From positions 1 to 23,035 of the forward strand of contig MGXW01000058.1 in the NCBI GenBank assembly GCA_001801495.1: DNA of 23,035 nt, given 5' to 3'. Positions within the stretch are counted from its first letter, which is position 1. The number at the start of each line of letters is the position of its first letter. Source of the stretch: Gammaproteobacteria bacterium RIFCSPHIGHO2_12_FULL_37_34 (GTDB lineage Bacteria; Pseudomonadota; Gammaproteobacteria; DSM-16500). The notes under the pieces were generated by a model. The model searched no databases and was not told the DNA's origin. It saw only the letters and a program-made list of their open reading frames with translations. The position numbers and the translations under genes were made by a program. Shown here piece by piece: positions 1 to 7,288 of this stretch.

Positions 1-120
1 GTAGTAGCGTTCTTCATTACATTTAGCATTCCAAATTTGCCGCGCACACCCCATCCACTGACTCAACGTCTCTTGTTGCTTGTGTGTTGGATGTGCTTTA
101 AAGCGTATCCCTCGCATCAT
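1..120 (-). CDS. tnpB: IS605 OrfB/TnpB nuclease, N-terminal fragment (runs off window)
   Basis: Reading the minus strand from the tandem ATG codons at 120-115 gives 40 codons open to the window edge. The N-terminus reads M-M-R-G-I-R-F-K-A-H-P-T, followed by QQETLSQWMGCARQIWN and then NEERYY. This is the usual start of OrfB/TnpB proteins of IS605 elements: a short beta strand (RGIRFKAHPT), then the helix with the W-x-G-x-x-R-x-x-W-N pattern. TnpB proteins are RNA-guided DNA nucleases that help keep the element in the genome and are not needed for transposition itself. The RuvC-like catalytic residues and zinc ribbon would lie outside the window, so intactness cannot be judged. It is divergent from tnpA with a 77-base gap. 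Confidence 0.8.
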   Translation of the reverse strand, partial: MMRGIRFKAHPTHKQQETLSQWMGCARQIWNAKCNEERYY

Positions 121-150
121 GTGGAATTCTCTACCCCTAATCAAGACGGC

Positions 151-160
151 ATGTTAACAT
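151..160. promoter_or_regulatory. Perfect 10-bp palindrome between tnpB and tnpA
   Basis: ATGTTAACAT is a perfect palindrome in the middle of the 77-base divergent gap. It could be an operator or simply chance; no promoter elements could be placed with confidence around it. Confidence 0.2.
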
Positions 161-197
161 CATACCTTCTAAAAAACAATGTTTGTCTGAGGTAATT

Positions 198-650
198 ATG
201 TATAAATGGCGAACTGGAAGATCCTGTGTTTATAAAAATTATTTGCATCTAGTCTTTGTTACAAAATATCGTCGTCATGTCTTTACATTAGAGATCTTAA
301 ATAGGTTAAAAGAAATCTGTGATGAAACCTGTGCCCAAATGAAATGTACGCTTTTAGAATTTAATGGTGAACATGATCATGTGCACATGATGGTCATTGT
401 TCATCCTAAAGTAGCCGTAGCTAATTTGATAGGAAAACTAAAAGGAAAATCTTCTTATTTGCTTCGTCGAGAATATTTTAGTGTTATCAAGAAAAAATTA
501 TGGGGCAACCATTTTTGGTCACCCAGTTATTGCGTTGTTTCTTGTGGCGGCGCTAGTCTCAAAGTAATAAAGGAGTATATAGAAAATCAAAGAAAACCAC
601 CTTCTGCAAAGCAAGTTAAACAATCTAAAGCAATATCAGGTTTCGCCTGA
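198..650 (+). CDS. tnpA: IS200/IS605 family transposase TnpA (Y1 HUH type)
   Basis: A 150-residue protein of normal TnpA length. It carries the HUH metal-binding pair as H61-V62-H63 within GEHDHVHMM, and the candidate catalytic tyrosine Y127 in the helix KEYIENQ. The early motif HLVFVTKYRR (residues 17-26) is typical of the family. TnpA cuts and rejoins single-stranded DNA at the element ends after recognising subterminal hairpins. I chose the ATG at 198 because TGAGG at 188-192 lies five bases upstream; an in-frame TTG at 183 would add five residues but would absorb that ribosome binding site. Both key motifs are present and no frameshift is visible, so the protein looks intact. Confidence 0.93.
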   Translation: MYKWRTGRSCVYKNYLHLVFVTKYRRHVFTLEILNRLKEICDETCAQMKCTLLEFNGEHDHVHMMVIVHPKVAVANLIGKLKGKSSYLLRREYFSVIKKKLWGNHFWSPSYCVVSCGGASLKVIKEYIENQRKPPSAKQVKQSKAISGFA

Positions 651-663
651 TTGCTCGCTTGAC

Positions 664-682
664 CCACCACTAAAATGGTAGG
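664..682. repeat. Subterminal bulged hairpin of the IS605-type element
   Basis: CCACCA (664-669), a six-base loop, then TGGT-A-GG (676-682) pair into a six-base-pair stem with one unpaired A. Bulged hairpins of this kind are the TnpA recognition structures near IS200/IS605 termini, and it lies 13 bases after the tnpA stop codon as expected for the tnpA-side end. Confidence 0.55.
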
Positions 683-713
683 ATTGCGTAAGCAGTTTGT
701 TCAATCAATTACC

Positions 714-2411
714 ATGGCACATCAGATAATGAAAATAAATGATATTGTGACTAATCATGCAAGCAGCATAGCTTTTGTTTTTGCCGGAGCAATAGTGATG
801 TTTTTTATTTTTTCTCCCGCAATTCATATCTCTTTTTATAATGGAGATGCTTATCGGTACGTGTTTGGTGGATTTGGACAATCATGTAAATCTGATGATG
901 GTTTTGAGTTTATGTTAACTTTGGGCCGGCCTTTGCAAGCTTATTTAGATTGCTTTGTCTATAAATTTGCTTATACCTTAGAACGAATGAAAGTCATTCG
1001 TTTGCTTTCGGTAGTACTGATGGGGTGTACAATGGGCATGTTTGCCGAATGGTTATATCGTTTGGGGATGTCGGTTTGGGTGGCTTTTTTTGCTGCTGGA
1101 TGTTTATTTTTAGTTCCACACTTATATGAAGATGCGGTATTAGCTGGAGCTTTATCCTTACCTGTTGCATTATTATTTACCCAAATAGCTTATCGATATT
1201 TGCAAATTACCGCTTCAAAACCAATGACAGGAGTTTCTGCTAAAGCTGTCATTGCGAGTGCCCAAACGTTTTTTGCAGGGCGTGGCCATTCAAGTTTTAT
1301 GTGGTCTCGATCGCTATGGCCAGCAATTTTTATTATGCTGGCTTTACTTACTTATCCAGCCATGGCTTTTTTCTTTTGCGCATTAATACTAACTAAATTA
1401 ATGTTTTCTAATTTGTCAGATTGGGTTCATATCCGTAAAGAAATTTTTCAAGAACTTCTTTTGTTTAGTGTGGTTTGTGTAATTTATTTTATTTTAGCTT
1501 ACCTCAATATGCGTTTTCATCCGCTTGCTCCTGTGCCAAGCCAATATCAATTAAATCATCCTAATTTAAGTATTGCTGAAGTAATTCATCGTTTAAGTTA
1601 TTTAGCAAATGTTTTTGGACAGCAGTGGGAGATGATGCGTTTATATCCTGGGAACTGGCAGGGTTGGGTAATGATTGGAGTGTTTTTGAGTGGCATTTTA
1701 TTTGCTACAGTTAAATTAATTAAACATCCATGTTCTTATACTGACTTAGCACAAGGTTTAACCGTATTCTTTATTTTGATGATTATGAGCAGTGGTTTTT
1801 TCTTGGTCATACCAAGTGGCGAGCCACCTATCATGCTCCGATTTTTGTTTGGAACAATAGCATTTGGTTTCATTGTCATGTTGTGGAGTATTAAACAGTG
1901 GGATGTTATTTACCCATTTGCTTTAAAAAAACCAATCATTTCTAGTATTGTGGCGGTCATTTTTCTAATGGAAAGCTATCAGGCTAGTGTGCATACATTT
2001 GTAAGTGCAAGAGCAGTGCAACAATATATGAGTTTTGCCGTTCAAAAGATTTCTGATTATGTTGTGAATGTAGACAAGTTACAGCGCATACATTTTATTT
2101 TAGCTGAGCAAGATTATCCTTATACTAAATTTTTTATGACGAAAGAAATCTTGAATATATTGGGACACGAAGATTATCAATTACAATGGTGCTCATTGCC
2201 TCGCGGTATGAGTGGCAAAGAAGAAGATTATCAACCAGAAGCTATTGCTTGTGTTAATCGCACACCTGAAAATGGTATAGCAATCACCTACAGTTACCCT
2301 AAAGAATTATTTATTAAAACAGAAAAAATGCTTATTGTAGATATGCAAAAAGTCACTATAGACAATTATCGGCAGCAAAATTTAAGAAAATATTTTAATA
2401 TAGAGATCTAA
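714..2411 (+). CDS. Multi-pass membrane protein, probable GT-C type glycosyltransferase
   Basis: About 565 residues with roughly ten hydrophobic segments and a soluble C-terminal tail of about 120 residues. Just after the first membrane segment comes SFYNGDAYRY, an acidic loop placed like the catalytic Asp loop of GT-C enzymes (PMT/ArnT superfamily), which transfer sugars from polyprenyl carriers outside the inner membrane. I do not recognise a named family, so the function is inferred from topology and neighbours. The start is uncertain: the frame is open from an ATG at 675, but that codon lies in the IS end hairpin; ATGs at 714 and 729 are better placed, though neither has a clear ribosome binding site. 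The IS may have removed the original promoter or N-terminus. An internal segment (about 1200-1300) looks like an inserted palindromic repeat. Confidence 0.6.
   Translation: MAHQIMKINDIVTNHASSIAFVFAGAIVMFFIFSPAIHISFYNGDAYRYVFGGFGQSCKSDDGFEFMLTLGRPLQAYLDCFVYKFAYTLERMKVIRLLSVVLMGCTMGMFAEWLYRLGMSVWVAFFAAGCLFLVPHLYEDAVLAGALSLPVALLFTQIAYRYLQITASKPMTGVSAKAVIASAQTFFAGRGHSSFMWSRSLWPAIFIMLALLTYPAMAFFFCALILTKLMFSNLSDWVHIRKEIFQELLLFSVVCVIYFILAYLNMRFHPLAPVPSQYQLNHPNLSIAEVIHRLSYLANVFGQQWEMMRLYPGNWQGWVMIGVFLSGILFATVKLIKHPCSYTDLAQGLTVFFILMIMSSGFFLVIPSGEPPIMLRFLFGTIAFGFIVMLWSIKQWDVIYPFALKKPIISSIVAVIFLMESYQASVHTFVSARAVQQYMSFAVQKISDYVVNVDKLQRIHFILAEQDYPYTKFFMTKEILNILGHEDYQLQWCSLPRGMSGKEEDYQPEAIACVNRTPENGIAITYSYPKELFIKTEKMLIVDMQKVTIDNYRQQNLRKYFNIEI
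1222..1254. repeat. In-frame inverted repeat, possible REP-like palindromic element
   Basis: CAATGACAG (1222-1230) and CTGTCATTG (1246-1254) form a perfect nine-base inverted repeat with a 15-base spacer, inside the membrane protein gene. The right arm continues as TGTCATTGCGAG, which is the hallmark of a widespread bacterial palindromic repeat (from memory). The reading frame passes through it and encodes a hydrophilic loop between two membrane segments. Confidence 0.4.
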
Positions 2412-2413
2412 GA

Positions 2414-3451
2414 ATGCGTTATCTTATCACGGGCGGATCAGGTTATTTTGGTGGTGAATTAAAACGTTCATTGTTAAAAGATAATCATACTTGTATTAAT
2501 GTTGATATTCATCGTGATGATGACCGCCACCCTAATCTTATTAGCGAAATGGTTGATGTTTCGAAGTCGGTTGATATGGATGATATATTTAAAAAACATG
2601 CTCCGATTGATTGTGTATTTCATGCAGCAGCTCAGCTTCAATTGACCAGCAAAACCCGCTCACTGTTTTATGCTACTAATATTGACGCTACTAGAATATT
2701 AGCAGAACGCTGTATTCGTTTTGGTATCAAAAATTTTGTTTTTATTTCATCCAATTGTGTGTATGGCCGTGTAAATGGAATCAATATACCTGAGTGCTCA
2801 CCTTTATCACCATTTGAAGAGTATGGCAAAACCAAAGTTGCATCAGAAACCATTCTTCAAGACGTTAGTTCCAAGCTTCATGCTGTTTGTTTGCGTCCAC
2901 CAACCATTATCGGTGAAGGTCGGCTAGGTATATTATCCATCGTTTTTGATTTTATTCGTGAAGGGCGTAAGCTATGGTTAATTGGCTCGGGAGAGAATCG
3001 TTATCAATTTATTTATAGTGATGATTTAATACATGCTTGTAAATTAGCAGCGCATTATTATAAGAGCGCAGTTTTTAATGTTGGTTGTGATGATGTGCCA
3101 ACATTAAATGAGTTGTTTCTTGCTCTTATTCAAGAGGTAAAAAGTCGATCTCAAATACGTCATTTACCACCAAAATTTTTTGTCCCGGCGATGAAATTAT
3201 CTTTTAAACTAGGGTTGTCACCATTAGGACCTTATCAATATAACATGATTATGAATACTTATGTTGGCGATACGAGTAAGGTCAAACGCGAATTAAACTG
3301 GTATCCGACCAAATCAAATATAGTAATTATGGTAGACAATTATCGTTATTATATTGCTAACCGGAAAACAATTTTAACTAACAAAATGCTTTCGGGACAT
3401 CGACAACTTGGACGGCCAGGAATCATTTCACTTATTAAATGGATATCGTGA
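2414..3451 (+). CDS. NAD(P)-dependent epimerase/dehydratase (extended SDR)
   Basis: A 345-residue extended short-chain dehydrogenase. The Rossmann dinucleotide loop is GGSGYFGG at residues 7-14, with an acidic residue after strand 2 (VDIHRDD, D31) that suggests NAD preference. FHAAAQ at 69-74, SSN at 112-114 and the catalytic pair Y137-x3-K141 (YGKTK) complete the active site. It resembles the 3-beta-HSD/NDP-sugar epimerase branch, so a nucleotide-sugar epimerase, dehydratase or reductase in polysaccharide precursor supply is most likely; the exact substrate cannot be read. It starts two bases after the upstream membrane protein and its TGA overlaps the ATG of the next gene, so the three form a transcription unit. 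Confidence 0.85.
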   Translation: MRYLITGGSGYFGGELKRSLLKDNHTCINVDIHRDDDRHPNLISEMVDVSKSVDMDDIFKKHAPIDCVFHAAAQLQLTSKTRSLFYATNIDATRILAERCIRFGIKNFVFISSNCVYGRVNGINIPECSPLSPFEEYGKTKVASETILQDVSSKLHAVCLRPPTIIGEGRLGILSIVFDFIREGRKLWLIGSGENRYQFIYSDDLIHACKLAAHYYKSAVFNVGCDDVPTLNELFLALIQEVKSRSQIRHLPPKFFVPAMKLSFKLGLSPLGPYQYNMIMNTYVGDTSKVKRELNWYPTKSNIVIMVDNYRYYIANRKTILTNKMLSGHRQLGRPGIISLIKWIS

Positions 3452-5235
3452 TGATCAATCAATTTGTCATTAAATCTTTTTTGTGGCTGATCGCAATAAT
3501 ATGTTTATTCGTAGGTATGTATGTGGCTATCAATCATTCTCACCAACTCTTATTAGATTATAATTATTCACTCGCGCCTTTGGGCGATCAAGCACAAGAC
3601 ATGGCGCAAGTTATTTACCCAATTTTAACCAGCGAAAAATCCTGGAATTATTTATTTATGCCATTTGCTGATCATCGTATTGTTATTGAAAGATTACTTA
3701 TTATGTACGATTTTTTTGTTCACCAGGGTCTTGAGAGTGGGCATCCTTATCGTGTTGTCAGTGTGTTTTGGTCGATATTTGTTTTATTTAGCGGCATCAT
3801 TTTTTTGATAAAAAAAATCCCGCTATTTGTAAAATTGCTTATCATCGGTTGTGCGGCAACCCTGATATTTGCGGGAGTAAGCGTGTCAAATTTCTTTTTG
3901 ACAATTTGTTTTACTTGGCCGCTTGTTATGTTGTTTTCATTGTTAAGTTTTATCACAGTTAGTTATTACTGTTATGCGTATGAACATAATCAATCAACTT
4001 TTGCTTTGATTGGGTTGTTATTCACTTCTATTTTAATCGTCTTAACTTTATTCACATTCAATATTGGTCTCATTTTGTGGCCAATTATTTTCATTGTATT
4101 ATTCAAACGCAAGGTATGGCGTCGTCATATATTACTATGGACGGGAATGGCTGCGCTAAGCTATGTGGCTTATTTTTGGAGTGGGTGGCATCCAGGTGTA
4201 ACAGCGACTGATCAGGGATTGAAGAATTCTATTTTTAATCCTATTCATCCTTTTTTATTTATGAGTCGCATTTTAAGCATCCCTTTAATTTCTAATGCAT
4301 CTACCACCGTAACCTTGGGAGTGATATTAATCGGTGTTGCTATTTCATTGTTCAGCATGGTGTTTTTAATTAAATATTGGAAATTAAAACGATGGACAGC
4401 AAGTGATACCGTTATATTTTCATATTTATTATTTTGTTTTGCATCCTTAGTTATCATATCTATTATGCGATCATGGATTGTCGGCGAGTATGCTGAGGTT
4501 GGTGGTCGATTTGTAACATCTAGCTTGGTGCTCTGGCTGTGTTTACTCGCTAGTATATGTATTTTTTATTATCGATCCAAAACTCATTCTTATGGAATAA
4601 TGAGTTGTTTGCTTTTGAGTGTAATATTCATTTGGCTTGTGGTATTTTTTATTCCAGCTGATAGGGGTGTTTATAATGCAAGTGTAAGCAATCAACATGC
4701 TATTGCACTTTCTACACAAATACCAGTAAATAAAGCTTTTATTGACTATTCTAAAACGTATGCTAATGGTGATGAGAATACTGCTGATCATATTTATATT
4801 GATCAAGTTTATAGAAAATATCAGAAAGGAATTTACACACTATGGCCAGCTAAACAAGTGAATCAATTTTTAAATGAAATGAAATTTTCCTTATTGCCTT
4901 TGTGTCCGTCTGATGATGTGATCATTACCTCTGACTTAAGAACCAAAGGAAATCCAGCTGTTTTTATTCAAACTCGGTTTCCTACATCTTGGCAACTTAT
5001 GCAATGGAATCTGATTTTTACCGATCAGTCAAGCAAAATTGTCGGATATAGTTTGCCCTTAGTTAATACAGAAGAAGATTTATGGAAACGTTTTTTTCAT
5101 TTTAAGCAAGCTAAGAAACCACAAATTTGGCAGGGAGTAATAAATTCTTCGCTAATAAGAGGTCATAGTATTCAAACTTGGCTTGTCAATTATCAAAATA
5201 AAACCATGTGCAAAACAAATACCTTTATCATTTAA
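3451..5235 (+). CDS. Multi-pass membrane protein, probable GT-C type glycosyltransferase
   Basis: About 594 residues: an N-terminal membrane anchor, an extracytoplasmic loop with GDQAQDMAQ that supplies acidic residues, then about ten hydrophobic segments and a soluble C-terminal domain of roughly 180 residues. The layout matches the gene at 714-2411 and suggests a second GT-C type glycosyltransferase or polymer-processing enzyme, but I recognise no specific family. I chose the ATG at 3451 because it overlaps the TGA of the epimerase as TGATG, a common coupled start; an in-frame ATG at 3439 would add four residues. The downstream gap of 70 bases holds a promoter, so this gene probably ends the first transcription unit. 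Confidence 0.6.
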   Translation: MINQFVIKSFLWLIAIICLFVGMYVAINHSHQLLLDYNYSLAPLGDQAQDMAQVIYPILTSEKSWNYLFMPFADHRIVIERLLIMYDFFVHQGLESGHPYRVVSVFWSIFVLFSGIIFLIKKIPLFVKLLIIGCAATLIFAGVSVSNFFLTICFTWPLVMLFSLLSFITVSYYCYAYEHNQSTFALIGLLFTSILIVLTLFTFNIGLILWPIIFIVLFKRKVWRRHILLWTGMAALSYVAYFWSGWHPGVTATDQGLKNSIFNPIHPFLFMSRILSIPLISNASTTVTLGVILIGVAISLFSMVFLIKYWKLKRWTASDTVIFSYLLFCFASLVIISIMRSWIVGEYAEVGGRFVTSSLVLWLCLLASICIFYYRSKTHSYGIMSCLLLSVIFIWLVVFFIPADRGVYNASVSNQHAIALSTQIPVNKAFIDYSKTYANGDENTADHIYIDQVYRKYQKGIYTLWPAKQVNQFLNEMKFSLLPLCPSDDVIITSDLRTKGNPAVFIQTRFPTSWQLMQWNLIFTDQSSKIVGYSLPLVNTEEDLWKRFFHFKQAKKPQIWQGVINSSLIRGHSIQTWLVNYQNKTMCKTNTFII

Positions 5236-5252
5236 CATCATTCAACCTAGAT

Positions 5253-5282
5253 TTGGCAGTTGAAATTGGTATACAATATATT
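5253..5282 (+). promoter_or_regulatory. Putative sigma70 promoter of the PAPS/phosphoramidate operon
   Basis: TTGGCA (5253-5258) and TATATT (5277-5282) each match five of six consensus bases and are 18 bases apart. They sit in the 70-base gap before the bifunctional PAPS-synthesis gene, which is the only sizeable gap before the ten-gene run ending at 15521. A transcript starting near 5289 would carry the ribosome binding site GAAGGA at 5295-5300. Confidence 0.5.
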
Positions 5283-5305
5283 TTTTATTTTCTCGAAGGA
5301 TCATG

Positions 5306-7024
5306 ATGGATTATTCTTTAAATCAACAATGGATAGTTACTCCTCGCCAACGGTATGATTTAGAAATGCTGCTGGTAGGGGGATTTGATCCCGTATTTAG
5401 CTTTTTATCGCAAACAGATTATGAAAATGTTTTATTACGAATGCGACTAGCTAATGGTTCTCTTTGGCCTATTCCTATTACGCTTGATGTTGATGAAGAA
5501 TTTGCTGAAAAAATACAGATTGGGGATGAGATTAAACTATGCGATGTTGATCGAACTCTTCTAGCTTGTATGCACATAAATGATAAGTGGCAGCCCAATA
5601 AATTATTTGAAGCAGAACAAGTATTTGGCACATTAGATATCAATCATCCCGGTGTTGATTATTTATTAAATAAAGCCGGCACATGGTATCTTGGCGGATC
5701 AATTCGGCTAGTACAGTTTCCTAAGCATTATGATTTCTTAGATTTACGTCATACTCCGAAAACACTAAAACATTTTTTTTTAAAAATGGGATGGCAACGC
5801 ATTGTTGGATTTCAAACGCGAAATCCTATTCATCGTGCTCATATGGAGCTGACACTGCGTGCAGCTAAACAAATAGAAGGTCATATTTTAATTCATCCTG
5901 TTGTAGGCTTAACGAAGCCGGGGGATATTGACTATTACACTCGTGTACGTTGTTATCAAAAAATATTATACCGTTATCCTACAAACCAGGCTTTTTTAAG
6001 TTTGCTTCCATTGGCTATGCGTATGGCTGGCCCAAAAGAAGCATTATGGCATGCCATTATCCGTAAAAATTATGGCTGTACTCATTTTATTGTTGGTCGT
6101 GATCATGCTGATCCTGGAACCATAACAAATGGAAAGATACTTTACCCACCTTTTGCAGCACAAGAACTAGTGCTGCAATATCAAGATGAAATAGGGATCG
6201 AAACATTATTATTTCAAGAAATGGGGTACGTTCAAGAACGTAAAAAATATCTTTTCAAAGATGAGTTAAGAGCAGGAGAAATATTCGTTTCTATCTCTGG
6301 GACAGCTTTACGACAAGCATTGTTAAATGACAATCCCGTTCCCGAATGGTTTTCTTTTCCTGAAGTGGTTGCTGAATTAAGACATTCTTATTTACCTAAA
6401 TATAAGCAAGGATTTACAGTATTTTTTACTGGCCTTTCAGGCTCTGGCAAAACTTCTCTTGCAAACGCTTTAATCGCAAGATTGATGAGTTATGGTAAAA
6501 GAAACATCACACTGCTAGATGGCGATACGGTTAGACAGGTTTTAGGGAGCGAATTGAGTTATTCTAAACATGATCGAGATTTAAATATTCGTAGAGTAGG
6601 TTATGTTGCGGCTGAGATTACCAAAGTTGGAGGAATTGCAATTTGTGCAGTAATTGCACCTTATGCTGAGGCGAGAAATGCCAATCGGCAACTTATCTCG
6701 CAATATGGTGGTTATGTTAAAGTGTATGTTTCAACGCCTCTCTCGATTTGTGAAAAACGAGATACTAAAGGATTGTATGCAAAAGCTCGTCGAGGCGAGA
6801 TAAAGCAATTTACTGGAATTAATGATCCTTACGAGCTACCTAATGATCCCGAAATTGAAATTGATACAACTAAGCTCGGTATTGATGAATCGATAAATAA
6901 AATTATAGATTTTTTATTTAAAACAGGCTATTTGAAAAACCCAATAGAGCAAGCTGTGCTTTTTCCTCAGACAATTACCAAACATGTTGCTCAAAAAAAT
7001 ATAATGTTAGGATCCAGAATTTAA
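5306..7024 (+). CDS. Bifunctional ATP sulfurylase / APS kinase (PAPS synthase)
   Basis: A 572-residue fusion of sulfate adenylyltransferase (about 1-365) and adenylylsulfate kinase (about 370-545), which together convert ATP and sulfate to the sulfuryl donor PAPS in the cytoplasm. The sulfurylase part has QTRNPIHRAH at 170-179 (the QxRNPxHRAH nucleotide-binding motif) and GRDHADPG at 264-271. The kinase part has the P-loop GLSGSGKTS (376-384), DGD after strand 2, and the APS-binding signatures APYAEARNANR and KGLYAKARRGEIKQFTG. The order sulfurylase-then-kinase is that of the bifunctional Aquifex type, opposite to animal PAPS synthases. GAAGGA at 5295-5300 favours the ATG at 5306 over 5303. 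With sulfotransferases downstream, PAPS is probably made here for sulfating a glycan rather than for cysteine synthesis, since no PAPS reductase is present. Confidence 0.95.
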   Translation: MDYSLNQQWIVTPRQRYDLEMLLVGGFDPVFSFLSQTDYENVLLRMRLANGSLWPIPITLDVDEEFAEKIQIGDEIKLCDVDRTLLACMHINDKWQPNKLFEAEQVFGTLDINHPGVDYLLNKAGTWYLGGSIRLVQFPKHYDFLDLRHTPKTLKHFFLKMGWQRIVGFQTRNPIHRAHMELTLRAAKQIEGHILIHPVVGLTKPGDIDYYTRVRCYQKILYRYPTNQAFLSLLPLAMRMAGPKEALWHAIIRKNYGCTHFIVGRDHADPGTITNGKILYPPFAAQELVLQYQDEIGIETLLFQEMGYVQERKKYLFKDELRAGEIFVSISGTALRQALLNDNPVPEWFSFPEVVAELRHSYLPKYKQGFTVFFTGLSGSGKTSLANALIARLMSYGKRNITLLDGDTVRQVLGSELSYSKHDRDLNIRRVGYVAAEITKVGGIAICAVIAPYAEARNANRQLISQYGGYVKVYVSTPLSICEKRDTKGLYAKARRGEIKQFTGINDPYELPNDPEIEIDTTKLGIDESINKIIDFLFKTGYLKNPIEQAVLFPQTITKHVAQKNIMLGSRI

Positions 7025-7051
7025 ACAAGATTGACGTTAATTAGGTTATCT

Positions 7052-7288
7052 ATGGAATCTCATCTAAGGAGTTTAATCAAGGCATTTAGTTGGCGAATTT
7101 TAGGATCGTTTGTTACTATGGTAATTAGTTACATTGTTACCAAACAAATTACATTCTCATTTTATATTGGGCTTTTTGACTTTTTATCCAAAATAATTTT
7201 CTATTATTTACATGAAAGAATCTGGAATAACTTGCCTTTTGGTTTATTAAAAGAGCAAGTTATTGTACGCAATAGTGAACATGTCTGA
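7052..7288 (+). CDS. DUF2061 family small membrane protein
   Basis: A 78-residue protein with two hydrophobic helices (about residues 18-35 and 39-58) and the family pattern SLIKAFSWRILGS followed by KIIFYYLHERIWNNL. DUF2061 proteins are uncharacterised but, from memory, often occur next to or fused with sulfate-activation genes, and that is its position here, directly after the PAPS synthase gene. A role in sulfate entry or in tethering the pathway to the membrane is only a guess. I chose the ATG at 7052; an in-frame TTG at 7031 would add seven residues. A weak purine-rich site (TTAGG, 7041-7045) precedes it. Its TGA overlaps the next ATG as TGATG. Confidence 0.85.
   Translation: MESHLRSLIKAFSWRILGSFVTMVISYIVTKQITFSFYIGLFDFLSKIIFYYLHERIWNNLPFGLLKEQVIVRNSEHV

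Larger units (their letters stand above)
1..690. mobile_element. IS605-type insertion sequence, one end (partial)
   Basis: A divergent pair of IS200/IS605-family genes fills the left edge: a tnpB fragment on the minus strand running off the window and an apparently complete tnpA on the plus strand. After tnpA comes a bulged hairpin at 664-682 of the kind TnpA recognises near IS200/IS605 ends. The exact terminus cannot be fixed because these elements make no target duplication and the other end lies outside the window; I place it at about 690. Whether the element is still mobile is unknown. Confidence 0.8.
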
